The notes beneath the pieces are model-generated. The model was not told the DNA's origin. It worked only from the letters and a program-made list of their open reading frames with translations, and made no database searches. The translations under genes were made by a program, and so were the position numbers. This document shows, in pieces, positions 42,560-51,596 of a DNA stretch of 60,000 nucleotides (positions are counted from its first letter, which is position 1; each line of letters starts with the position of its first letter). This DNA comes from Bolinopsis microptera (lineage: Eukaryota > Ctenophora > Tentaculata > Lobata > Bolinopsidae), in assembly GCF_026151205.1 (NCBI RefSeq), contig NC_087079.1, positions 10,098,635 to 10,158,634 on the forward strand, given 5' to 3'.

Positions 42560-43942
42560 TTAAATTCCCAGAAGATTATTTACAACCCTGTCAAAACTGT
42601 GTTTGTTTACAACAAACTTAAGCCAAGTGGAAAGTAAACCTACTCCTCTCATGTTGAGATGAAGCCAATCATGGTATAGAAGTTCATTACATGATCTAAA
42701 GTCTCGAGTTAAGAAGTCTGAGAAACAGTCTAAGAACACGCAATTACTATTTAGGCATAAGTCTTTAAGTAGATTATTAAAATCTAGAACATTCTTCGCT
42801 ATGTAGGAATATAAACACTTAATAGGAAGACAACATTGGATTATTATAATTGCAGCGGGAAATAACTGCTTAGTGGTGTCAATTAAGTCATTAAGATACT
42901 TCCTAAGGAACTGAACCCCATACTTAGAATGTTTTATGTCATTTGTACCAACACTCAATATAATTTTTTCAATATCGTCAGCTTCTGCAGCTGCACGAGT
43001 TTTATGAAAATGCTCAATGTTTTCAGTGATGTCTCTAATTTTTGCACTACTTTGGGACACATTGATTACTTTCCTTCCCCGGAATCCCAACTTATTTGTC
43101 CGTACGAATTTTGTCATTGACGTACCAAACAGGACAGTGGTTTTCCTGCTCTTCGGTTTTCTTGGAGCATTTCGGTAGTAAAGGATTGGTGTTGAGGTGG
43201 TGGTAGGCGGCATAGGAATTGTAGGAAGGACAATCTGCTCCCTGACTACATTTTTATCTGTCTTCGGTATCTGACAGCGAAAAGATAAGCTATACCGAGT
43301 CTCCTTAGCTGATCTCTCTGCACGAACCTTGTGAAGACAATATTCCTGACACCCCGGTTTCATAATATACAAACTACAGTCCTTTGGGGTGATATGGCAT
43401 TTACTGTTACATCGCTTATCCCCATTTTCTGGAATTATGTCGATGGTCCTCTCAGCTCCAAATGAAACTACATAGATACCTTGCGACTGGTCAAGAGACA
43501 CCTCGTCGTCGTTGTGGTACCTAGTTGCACAAGAACCAGACTTGTACATGCTTGCTAGGCATGAGTTTAGCTTGCAGCCAAACTTGGAGTTGATATCATG
43601 CATAAGCTCTGATATCCCAGGATAATTTAAAATATCGATTGGCTCCTTAGTCGTGGTGTGTCCATTTGAGGAAGACCATACATATTCTTCTCCAGTGGAA
43701 GTGACCCACTTTGTGGCAGTTTTCTCAGCAGTTTGCTTGGCCATAAGTGTTTCAAGTTCAGACATCAACGTGCCATGTTGAACACTCTTGTTCTGAACAA
43801 AATCTGAATGCAACTCCAAGAAGTCCTCGCATTTAACAGAATTTCTCTTAAGTTTCATGACATTATCAACACTGGCCTTAAGAGCTTTCAGCTCATTTAA
43901 TGAAAACGAGTTTAAAACATTGGTAACAGAATTCAGATCCAT
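42560..43942 (-). CDS. LINE ORF1: AlkB-type 2OG-Fe(II) oxygenase fused to SGNH esterase
   Basis: The protein has 460 residues and no stops. Residues of about 1-75 are helical. Residues of about 100-225 carry the AlkB signature: MYKSGSCATRYHNDDE with metal ligands H143 and D145, distal H204 (CLHKVRA) and the R216-x5-R222 motif (RYSLSFR) that binds 2-oxoglutarate. A proline-rich linker (235-260) leads to an SGNH hydrolase: block I LFGTSM (Ser275), block III VGTND (332-335), block V HDWLHLN (Asp425, His428). AlkB enzymes remove alkyl or methyl groups from nucleic acid by oxidation. SGNH esterases are known in CR1-like ORF1 proteins, with unclear role. The inferred purpose is to act on element RNA or cDNA. 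All catalytic residues are intact although the element has lost its RT. Confidence 0.85.
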   Translation of the reverse strand: MDLNSVTNVLNSFSLNELKALKASVDNVMKLKRNSVKCEDFLELHSDFVQNKSVQHGTLMSELETLMAKQTAEKTATKWVTSTGEEYVWSSSNGHTTTKEPIDILNYPGISELMHDINSKFGCKLNSCLASMYKSGSCATRYHNDDEVSLDQSQGIYVVSFGAERTIDIIPENGDKRCNSKCHITPKDCSLYIMKPGCQEYCLHKVRAERSAKETRYSLSFRCQIPKTDKNVVREQIVLPTIPMPPTTTSTPILYYRNAPRKPKSRKTTVLFGTSMTKFVRTNKLGFRGRKVINVSQSSAKIRDITENIEHFHKTRAAAEADDIEKIILSVGTNDIKHSKYGVQFLRKYLNDLIDTTKQLFPAAIIIIQCCLPIKCLYSYIAKNVLDFNNLLKDLCLNSNCVFLDCFSDFLTRDFRSCNELLYHDWLHLNMRGVGLLSTWLKFVVNKHSFDRVVNNLLGI

Positions 43943-44000
43943 AGTGATGAGAGGAAGAGGGAGGAGAAGATGGCGAAGTCAATACTGTAGCCCAGGAAGT

Positions 44001-44720
44001 AGATGCGTTGCTTAGGATACAAACGGTCACGTCATAGTCTCTTCTATCGCTTTGACATTGGGACCTAAATAAATGTATTTAATTGTAGTTGTGAAAATAG
44101 TTTAAAACTGGGGCACCTAAAAAAAATAGTGTGATAAGAATTGCAATTGCTTGTAGTTGTGTAATCGAACGGAGATGGGCAGATGGCCACATGTTTTTTC
44201 AAGCTTGTGCACTGTTTTATTATTCACTTTTATGATTAATACTCATTCTCATAAATTTGTGTATCAATTACTCAATACAAAACAGCAACTTAACAAATTC
44301 CACAGAACAGTTAACGTTTTAAAATAAAAATCTCTTCTTTAGTTCCTTTATGATTATTTTATATCAAATCTGTCAAGTGTCAAAAGCTCCTTTAATAATT
44401 TCCCCGCCTGTATTATACGAAAGCAACATTTAATTGCGTTGATCGAGCGTGCTAAATCACTCTACAGTCGATCTATGAGATCAAAGATCGTTCTAAAAGG
44501 GCTCCAGACATTTAAAACCGACTTCAATCGATGTATTTTCGGACGTTTATTATAGTTTTAATACTTTCAACACTACTATATAACAAATAATTTGAGGTTT
44601 TTACTGCGTTTTAAACGACGACCAACAGCTTTTAGTGGGTTTATCAAGTACTTTTCAGCACTTACCACTATATTTATTTGGTTTGAGTTAAAGTAGAGAG
44701 GTCTCAAATCCTTTACAGCA
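44001..44720. other. spacer between two LINEs; 5' leader of the plus-strand LINE at its right end
   Basis: No coding exon was found. The 5' end of the plus-strand LINE must lie somewhere before 44721 but cannot be fixed. Confidence 0.4.
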
Positions 44721-45923
44721 ATGGTTATCACTGATGTCTATGACAAGATGGAAAAGGAGTTAGAAACGTTAAACGACAGTTTAAAAGGTAAGAAGAAGTT
44801 GGATACTATAATTGCAGATTCTTTAGACTTACCCACAGGGAATAGCAAGCCGGATATGTTTGAAGTTATAAAGGAACTATACAGTTTCAGTAAGAGGGCC
44901 CTGTCACTACTGAAGACCAAGTCTATACTAGACACACCTGCACCACAGGAAGGGACAGCTACCGAGGCACTAGATATAGTGAGAAAGGAGCTAGCACAAT
45001 TTAGACAAATTCTCATTGAGAACAATAAAGGTGGTCCATATATTATACCTGAGATTAAGACCAATCTCGGACCCAGTGAGACTCATACTTTAACTCTGGA
45101 AGGGCAGAATGAGGCAGATAAGATAACAGAAGAACTCTGGTCCTCAAAGGTGAAGAAACATGTCGCATCAATACTGCCCAGCATCCCTATTAAGGGGGTC
45201 TCAGGTGTCAAAGAAGGCACAGCAAGGTTAATATTCAAGAACAAGGAACTTATGGAGAAAGCTAAAGATGCTCTTAGTGTGGACTACAAAGTGTCTGCAA
45301 AATCCCACACCGTGACAATGCTTGAACCTAATCTCAAGGGAGATTTTGAGTCATCTGAAGAATTGCGCCAGAGCATCCTTGATAAGAACAGTTCCATTAA
45401 GAGTTTAGTTGAAGATGAGAACAACACTTTCAAGGTTATTTTCCTGGAGAAAAACAAGACCTGGGCATGCCTACAAGTGTCAGTGAAAATCAGGCAGTCT
45501 ATAAGGGAGTCAGGTGACTTTGTACACGCTGATCTTGGACAGTATAAAGTTAAGGATAGGTATCATGTAATCCAGTGCTTTGACTGTCAGAGCTTCGGAC
45601 ACATGAGTGGCAGTGATTACTGTAAGTGTAAGAAGTATAATGCCGACCCAGTGTGCTTCTACTGTGCAGGTGCCCACAAATCGAAAGATTGTGAGAAGAA
45701 AACGGCGGGCCGAAGATCTAGTATCAAGTGTACGAACTGTAGCAACAGTAAAGACAAGAATGTCAAAGATAAATGCAAGACACATTCTGCAGCTGACAGA
45801 TTATGCCCATCTTATGTGAGAGAGCAGAGTTATATCATGGCCAGAACGAGCGGATGTGAAACATCAAAAAACTCTTATCTCCAGTGGGCAAAGATTCGAC
45901 AAAGAGAGCTTGGGATAAACTAG
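44721..45923 (+). CDS. LINE ORF1 protein: coiled coil and zinc knuckles
   Basis: The protein has 400 residues. The N-terminal 100 residues are rich in Lys/Glu/Leu (possible coiled coil). A central domain (about 130-260) is followed by knuckles CFDCQSFGHMSGSDYC, CFYCAGAHKSKDC and KCTNCSNSKDK, then HSAADRLCPSYVREQSYIMA, which parallels the end of the minus-strand ORF1. It lacks the N-terminal PHD-like finger of that protein. At codons 381-384 it reads T-S-K-N, encoded by TCA AAA AAC, the predicted frameshift site. Confidence 0.85.
   Translation: MVITDVYDKMEKELETLNDSLKGKKKLDTIIADSLDLPTGNSKPDMFEVIKELYSFSKRALSLLKTKSILDTPAPQEGTATEALDIVRKELAQFRQILIENNKGGPYIIPEIKTNLGPSETHTLTLEGQNEADKITEELWSSKVKKHVASILPSIPIKGVSGVKEGTARLIFKNKELMEKAKDALSVDYKVSAKSHTVTMLEPNLKGDFESSEELRQSILDKNSSIKSLVEDENNTFKVIFLEKNKTWACLQVSVKIRQSIRESGDFVHADLGQYKVKDRYHVIQCFDCQSFGHMSGSDYCKCKKYNADPVCFYCAGAHKSKDCEKKTAGRRSSIKCTNCSNSKDKNVKDKCKTHSAADRLCPSYVREQSYIMARTSGCETSKNSYLQWAKIRQRELGIN
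45866..45872 (+). promoter_or_regulatory. predicted -1 ribosomal frameshift site A_AAA_AAC
   Basis: The heptamer is in the right phase within ORF1 (TCA AAA AAC) and 48 nt before the ORF1 stop. Slipping back one base enters the ORF2 frame, which is open from here through the endonuclease start (TFNVNRLVNK). The first ATG of ORF2 lies only after the catalytic Glu motif (LQETFLK). The same nine bases occur at the same place in the minus-strand LINE. Confidence 0.65.
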
Positions 45924-48900
45924 TCTTAGCCACGTTTAATGTTAATCGTCTAGTGAACAAGACAGTAGAGGTTCTTGAGCACCTAACTGATGAGGGGGTT
46001 GATATCTGTTTTCTTCAAGAGACTTTTCTTAAGGAAGCAGATACTGCAAAGCTACAAGAGATACGAGATTTTGGTTGGGGTATTTTATCCAACCCAAGGA
46101 AGCATCGTAGTGGCGGAGGTATAGGCATGATTTTCAATAAGAACCTTAAGTTGAAAAGCAACGGTAGAGTCAAGAAGTACAAGTCTTACCAAGTCATGGA
46201 AGTTGTACTTGAAACAAATAGTGGGATAATCAGACTTATTGATGTGTATAGACCGCCTTACACCAAAAAGGCCAGGTACACTGAGTGCCACTTCTTGGAA
46301 GAATTCAGTGAATACCTGTGTGATTTAAATCAAGAGGCTTGCATATAATGAACATATTGACACGGGTGCAGAGTTGAGTCTGTACGGAACCTAGTAGTTT
46401 CAGATCCTTGTTTAACTTGCCGTACAGCAAGGTCATCCACTACTTTAGCCCGGCGAGGCACATAACTCCCTCTACAACTCCATATCAAATGTTTCATATA
46501 TACTAGCCAAGTTCACAAGATATATCCTTGTGTTTGAGAAGAGCTCGTTAGAACTGCTTCCTTTCCCTTCAGTATCCCACAGTCTCTCGAGTTTCGTAAC
46601 TACCAGAGAACTCTCTTAAACAATTTGTCCGGTAAGCCAGGAACCCCGGTGATTGCAGGGGATTTTAATTTACATGTTGAAAGACCTAAAGATCTTTACC
46701 CCGCAAAGTTTCTTTCCCTTCTTGATCAGCTTGGTTTCATCCAATGTGTACCACTAGAAAGAACTCACAATCAAGCAGGAACTCTTGACTTCGTGATAAC
46801 GACCAAAGTCTTTAAAGACTCTATAACTTCTATCAACATTGTGGAATCTGGGACTAGATCAGATCATTTTCTTGTTAAATTTGTAGTGTCTGTGAGCCTG
46901 AAGACCTCTTTGAATGATACTAGGGTGATGAACTACCGTGATTTTAAAAGTATTGTGGTTGAGGATTTTAAAGCAGATATTTTGGTTTCTGATCTCTGTA
47001 AAAGAGATGCTTGGTGCTCTGAGAGTCTTGATGAGTCAGTTAAGATGTACAATAGTATTCTATTGGAACTTATGGACAAGCATTGCCCTGTGATCAGTAA
47101 GGAGATGAAGAGTGAAGACAAAGGTAAACCTTGGATGAATCAGGATCTGAAAGCTTTACAGAGGCAGAGGAGAGCAGCTGAGAGAGCCTGGAGGAAAGGC
47201 AAGGGACAGAAGGATATTTTTGTCTACCTCAGGAACAAATTTATTGTCATTGAGCGACAGAAGAGGATTACTTACAATAGAAAAGCCCTCTTAGCCTCTG
47301 CGGGAGATACGAAGGCTCTGTACAAGAAAGTTTATAGACTCACGGGTGAAACTACCCAAGAAAGGCCACATGGTAATGACACTAAAAAACTTGCAGAAAG
47401 TTTTAAAGTTTTCTTTGCGGATAAAGTGAATGATATCAGACTTGGGATAGAAGAAGAAGGAAGTCATATCGGAGGGAACTTGTCATCGTCAGAGAATCTT
47501 GAAAGCACCTATTCAGGGCCATCATTTGATAAATTTCACTCCATCACTAGGCAGCACCTGTTACACACCATTTCTAAGATGTCTAACAAGTTTTGTAGTC
47601 TTGACCCTATTCCAACTTTCATGTTGAAGAAATGCTCTCAGGAGTTGGCACCGATCCTCCTGCACATAATAAACAGTTCTATGTTGAAAGGTGTGTTTCC
47701 AGCCGAGATGAAGACTGCACTGGTCAAGCCCACTATCAAGAAGAAGAATGCTGATCCAGATATTCTGAAGAATTACAGACCAGTCTCAAATCTTGCAGTT
47801 ATGTCTAAACTGATTGAAAAGATTGTACTTGAGCAGTTAAACAATCACTTACATTTAAACAGTCTGCATTGCCCAGTTCAGTCTGGATACAGAGCGAACC
47901 ACAGTTATGAAACCCTGATGGTCAGGATGGCAGACGATATTCTTAAGGAAGTGCAGAAGAACAACATTGTGATTGTAGTCTTACTTGATCTCTCTCTGCT
48001 TTCGACACGATTGATCATACAATCCTTCTTAAGAATTAGCTGGCAAAAAATTTTGGTATTAAGGACTCTGCATTGAAATGGTTTAGTTCATACCTCTCAG
48101 GCAGGTTTTTCAAGGTTAAGGTAGATGACTCATTATCTGACTTCCTGTGTCTGTTGTTTGGGGTACCCCAGGGCTCTCTATTGGGACCTATCCTGTTCAT
48201 CTTATACATTAAGCTGCTCCAGGAAATAGCTAGAAAGTATGGTCTCGATATTCAGCTTTATGCAGATGACTCACAACTTTATATAGCTTTCCACCCGATG
48301 AGACCCATGGAGCTGCAGAATGTCACTAGTAGGATCAATGACTGTCTGTCTGAAATCAAAGTATGGATGGTTAATAATTTCATGAAACTGAATGAGAGCA
48401 AGACAGAATTGTTAGTCATTGGAAAGCCTTTGGTACTGAAGAAGTTTGACCTTGAAATAACAATAAAGTTTGGTGACACCATTATTACACCAACTGTATG
48501 TAAAAACGATACCTGGAAGAGTCTTGGAGTGTTACTAGATGAATCTCTCAACACGGAAAGGCAGATTAACAACGTTAGGAAGAACTGTTGCTGGACAATG
48601 CACAATCTTAGAACTATCAGAAAGTATCTAGATGAGAGAGTTAAGCTCATGCTGGTCAAACAACTGATCATATCAAAGCTGGACTATTGTAATGCCCTTT
48701 ACATGAATCTTTCAAAGACTAGAGTGAAGAAGCTGCAATCTGTTCTAAATGCAGGGATACGTTTCATTTACGACATCTATGACAGAAATACTGACTTGTC
48801 TCCTTTCTACAAGAAAGCTCATATTCTCCCTGTTGAAAAGAAGATATTTTTCAAAGTGTGTCTCATCTGTTTTAAAGTGACCCATGGATTGGCACCAATG

Positions 48901-49140
48901 TACCTCCAAGAGTTGGTTCAAATGAACAGAGATGATAAGGCTGTCAAAGAAACCAGAACAAAAACAGCATGCAACCTTCTTATGAAGATACCTAAGTTCT
49001 CTAAATTGAAGGCAACTAGCAGGCGGTTCAGCAACTATGCACCTGAATCATGGTATTCTCTCCCTCTTAATGTCCGTAACATCGACAATATTGTCTCTTT
49101 TAAGGGTAAGTTAAAGAACTATATGTATGATCAGCTATAG
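45884..49140 (+). pseudogene. LINE ORF2: endonuclease + reverse transcriptase, broken
   Basis: Segment 45884-46328 holds the endonuclease start, LQETFLK and SGGGIGMIFN. A 287-bp insertion follows. Segment 46620-48000 resumes at SGKPGTPVIAGDFNLHVE, with TRSDHFLVKF and the RT beginnings (NYRPVSNLAVMSKLIEK). Near 47993 the box that should read LDLSAAFDT has lost one base, and a TAG follows near 48037. Segment 48073-49140 then gives GVPQGSLLGPILF, YADD (48259-48270) and a C-terminal ESWYSLPLNVRN region. The product is therefore inactive. It is related to the ORF2 at 23650-26601. Confidence 0.88.
46329..46615. mobile_element. 287-bp insertion with TTAA target duplication
   Basis: The LINE endonuclease frame is interrupted exactly between two TTAA tetramers (46325-46328 and 46616-46619). 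Removing the insert and one TTAA leaves the expected protein continuous (C-D-L-N then N-L-S-G-K-P). The insert has no obvious coding content. Its ends (ATCAAGAGGC and AGAACTCTC) show only weak inverted similarity. Confidence 0.7.
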
Positions 49141-49260
49141 CCTGGTTAAGCTATTTTTTGTGGCTTCTAGTCTTTTTTGTGTTATTTTTTGTTTTCCGAG
49201 TATCCACTTCTTGTTTTTCTGGTTTTTATCGGTGTGTCAATAAAATCAATTATGTAATAT

Positions 49261-50543
49261 GTATACTTTAACCATTTTTTGCGACAGTTAATCTGATATT
49301 ATCTCTTTAACATTATTTAGTATTTTTTGATTTATGAGACCCGTGTTTTGTTTTTAACTTTCTGCTCCGAGGAGGAGAGAAAGTTATTTGATGAGAGCCG
49401 CTCAGACATGGGCACCGTATTGTGTAAATTATTTAGTTATCTTTATACAATATCTTTGTCGCATAGTAGCGGGGTAGTAAATACAGTGTTTCGTTTCGTT
49501 TCGTTTCGTATTCCGAATCACCCCCATGACATAGGGTTAAAATGCTCCCCTGACGAGATATTGGCGAAAAACTGTCTCTATCACGTGATATAAGGAAGTT
49601 AGTATAATTTCTCGTTAGGGTTAGGGTTTCAGTATAATATGATTTTGTTAAGGATTGGGTTAGGGTTAGGGTTGGGATCAGATTAGAGGGTTAGGGTTTC
49701 GAATAGTCGTTCAGGACCAGCTAGAGAACGAGTTGAAAAAGTCACGTGACAGTCGAGTTTAAAGTGATTAATCATCATCCAATTGCATTGGGTAAGGTTA
49801 ATGCAATATTGACATAATATCGAACATTTTTGTACTATCGGCTGTTATTCATTCTATCATATATTATGATGCAGTTAAACTATCAGACTACGATGTATGG
49901 GGACTTGCCACCCCATGGCAACATTAAAATATATTAGGAAAACAAATTTTTTTTTTTTTTACAAATTTAAATTTTGGTATTTATTAATAACAATCAAAAC
50001 ATATCATATCATAAAAATAAAGCCGCGCGTTGGTTGACTGCCTCAGTAAGGTGAATAATTTAAGCTTGAAGGTGCCCTGCGCATTTACAGAACCTTATGC
50101 GGCGATCACATATTCACGAGGACCTGTGAGCGACAAAATTAATTTAAAGTTTCTAGAAATCATACATCACTACGAGTTACTCATGCTTTTGGATTATAAG
50201 AGTGCGGATTGTCAGGTATTTCATTCATTCATACTTAATCGGTTTAAAGCTGTATATTTAGAACTCACTATTGTTTAAACTAGAAAGCAGAACGTAGATA
50301 ATGGACAATATACCGACGACAATATTGACTCTTGTTACATTGTTTCCTGTTAATATGAAAATATGTATGTACTTGGTACTGCTCTGTACAATGAGCTGGG
50401 ATCGACATACCCATAACTATGTTTACAGTTGAACATTGTTCATTACCTAACATCAAAAACATCGAAAGAAAGAAAATATCAAAGCATTTTCGGATATATA
50501 GTTTTCAGTACCTCAATGGTGATTTGTTTTACTCACACTGACC
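49261..50543. other. non-coding; contains degenerate telomere-like repeats
   Basis: No gene is recognised. It holds a TTTCG pentamer run (about 49490-49510) and five TTAGGG units, described separately. Confidence 0.5.
49615..49696 (+). repeat. interstitial telomere-like TTAGGG units
   Basis: TTAGGG occurs at 49615-49626 (two units), 49660-49671 (two units) and 49691-49696, with degenerate units between. TTAGGG is the usual metazoan telomere repeat. Confidence 0.75.
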
Positions 50544-50832
50544 CAGTGGCGTAACGTTGCCTGTTGGCGCCCCCCCCCCCCCCCCTGTTGGCACCCCCTC
50601 CCCTTTTGGCGCTCCTACGCTACCTAAGATTGAACAAAATTAGGTGGTTTTAGAGGATATATGCTGGTAAAATCTCTAAAAAAGTGTGCTCCTAGAGCAG
50701 TTTTGCTAGTACCTCAGTTAAGTTTTTCAAAATTGTCCCACATTCAAACGACGATTTGGGCCCCCTAAGGTGACGCCCCACCCCCCCCCCCTCTGCACAG
50801 CAGGGTCAGCGGGGCCCTTCATTACACCACTG
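50544..50832. mobile_element. hAT-type MITE
   Basis: The ends are inverted repeats CAGTGGCGTAA and TTACACCACTG, matching the CAGNGGCGTA termini of hAT elements. The 8-bp target CACTGACC is duplicated (50536-50543 and 50833-50840). The 289-bp interior holds C-runs near 50570-50585 and 50779-50792 and no ORF, so it is non-autonomous. Confidence 0.9.
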
Positions 50833-51085
50833 CACTGACCTCAATGATTGGTCACTGGCAAAAAATTCAGTCAAAATTGTATAATTTCAATCAAGGAAAC
50901 GGAAAAAAAGCTTTTATTCAAAAATATCTCCTTTTATTCTGGTTGTTATCTGTTTATCAGAGCTTTCAAGTTGGTAATCTAACTTTCAGTACCTCAATCG
51001 TGTCTTTTGCCATACACAGTAAACTCATTAATTCGTCATTGAGGAAAATTCAGTCAAACTTGACTGAAATTTGGGTTGCGGAAAG

Positions 51086-51119
51086 CTGAAAATGTCCTAC
51101 CGCGGTAGGACATTTTCAG
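51086..51119. repeat. 34-bp perfect palindrome
   Basis: CTGAAAATGTCCTACCG is followed by its exact reverse complement. It lies about 480 bp upstream of the ABTB1-like start codon. Confidence 0.92.
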
Positions 51120-51596
51120 AATTCTCCTTTCATCAAAGATTTCTCGGATACACAGCTTCCAGTACCTCGGTGGTGAAATGTGTCACTCATGTTACCACTA
51201 CACCACCCAGCCGAAATTCCTATTGCATTGATCATTTTACCACATCTTGGTAAAAGGTTATCATATGACCACAAATTCTCATGATGATATTATGTTGCAA
51301 TAGATAACTTTTGCATCTCAGAAATATTCAGACTGCTTATGTTTGTTATACACTATACAGACAGCTGTCAGACACTGACACAAAATAATCCAGGTATGAC
51401 TTTTCCTCAGTGACAAAGATTTTATGGATTCCATGGATACTACTTTCAAAACTTCCACGCTTTTGCTACTTACTTTAGAACATTTGTCAGAACATTTGTC
51501 AGACTGTAAACGTTTGCATTAAAGTGATTAAAGGAAATCTATTTCAAACAAAACCATTGCTGAAAACACGATCAAAACCTCACTCATTGGGTTGAC

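Larger units (their letters stand above)
40770..44000 (-). mobile_element. internally deleted LINE with AlkB-esterase ORF1
   Basis: On the minus strand the element has a pyrimidine-rich leader (44000-43943), an intact ORF1 (43942-42560), an endonuclease ORF (42417-41140) and, immediately fused, the C-terminal LINE region (41207-40803). A (TTA)n-like 3' tail lies near 40765-40785. The whole reverse transcriptase is missing between the last two parts, so it cannot move on its own. Confidence 0.85.
44721..49260 (+). mobile_element. CR1/L2-like LINE with secondary insertion
   Basis: ORF1 (44721-45923) and ORF2 (in the -1 frame, broken) are followed by an AT-rich 3' end containing AATAAAATCAATTATGTAAT (about 49237-49260). 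The proteins are clearly related to those of the minus-strand LINE at 23440-28130 but diverged. Lesions are the 287-bp insertion in the endonuclease and a one-base loss plus stop in the RT. Confidence 0.88.
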
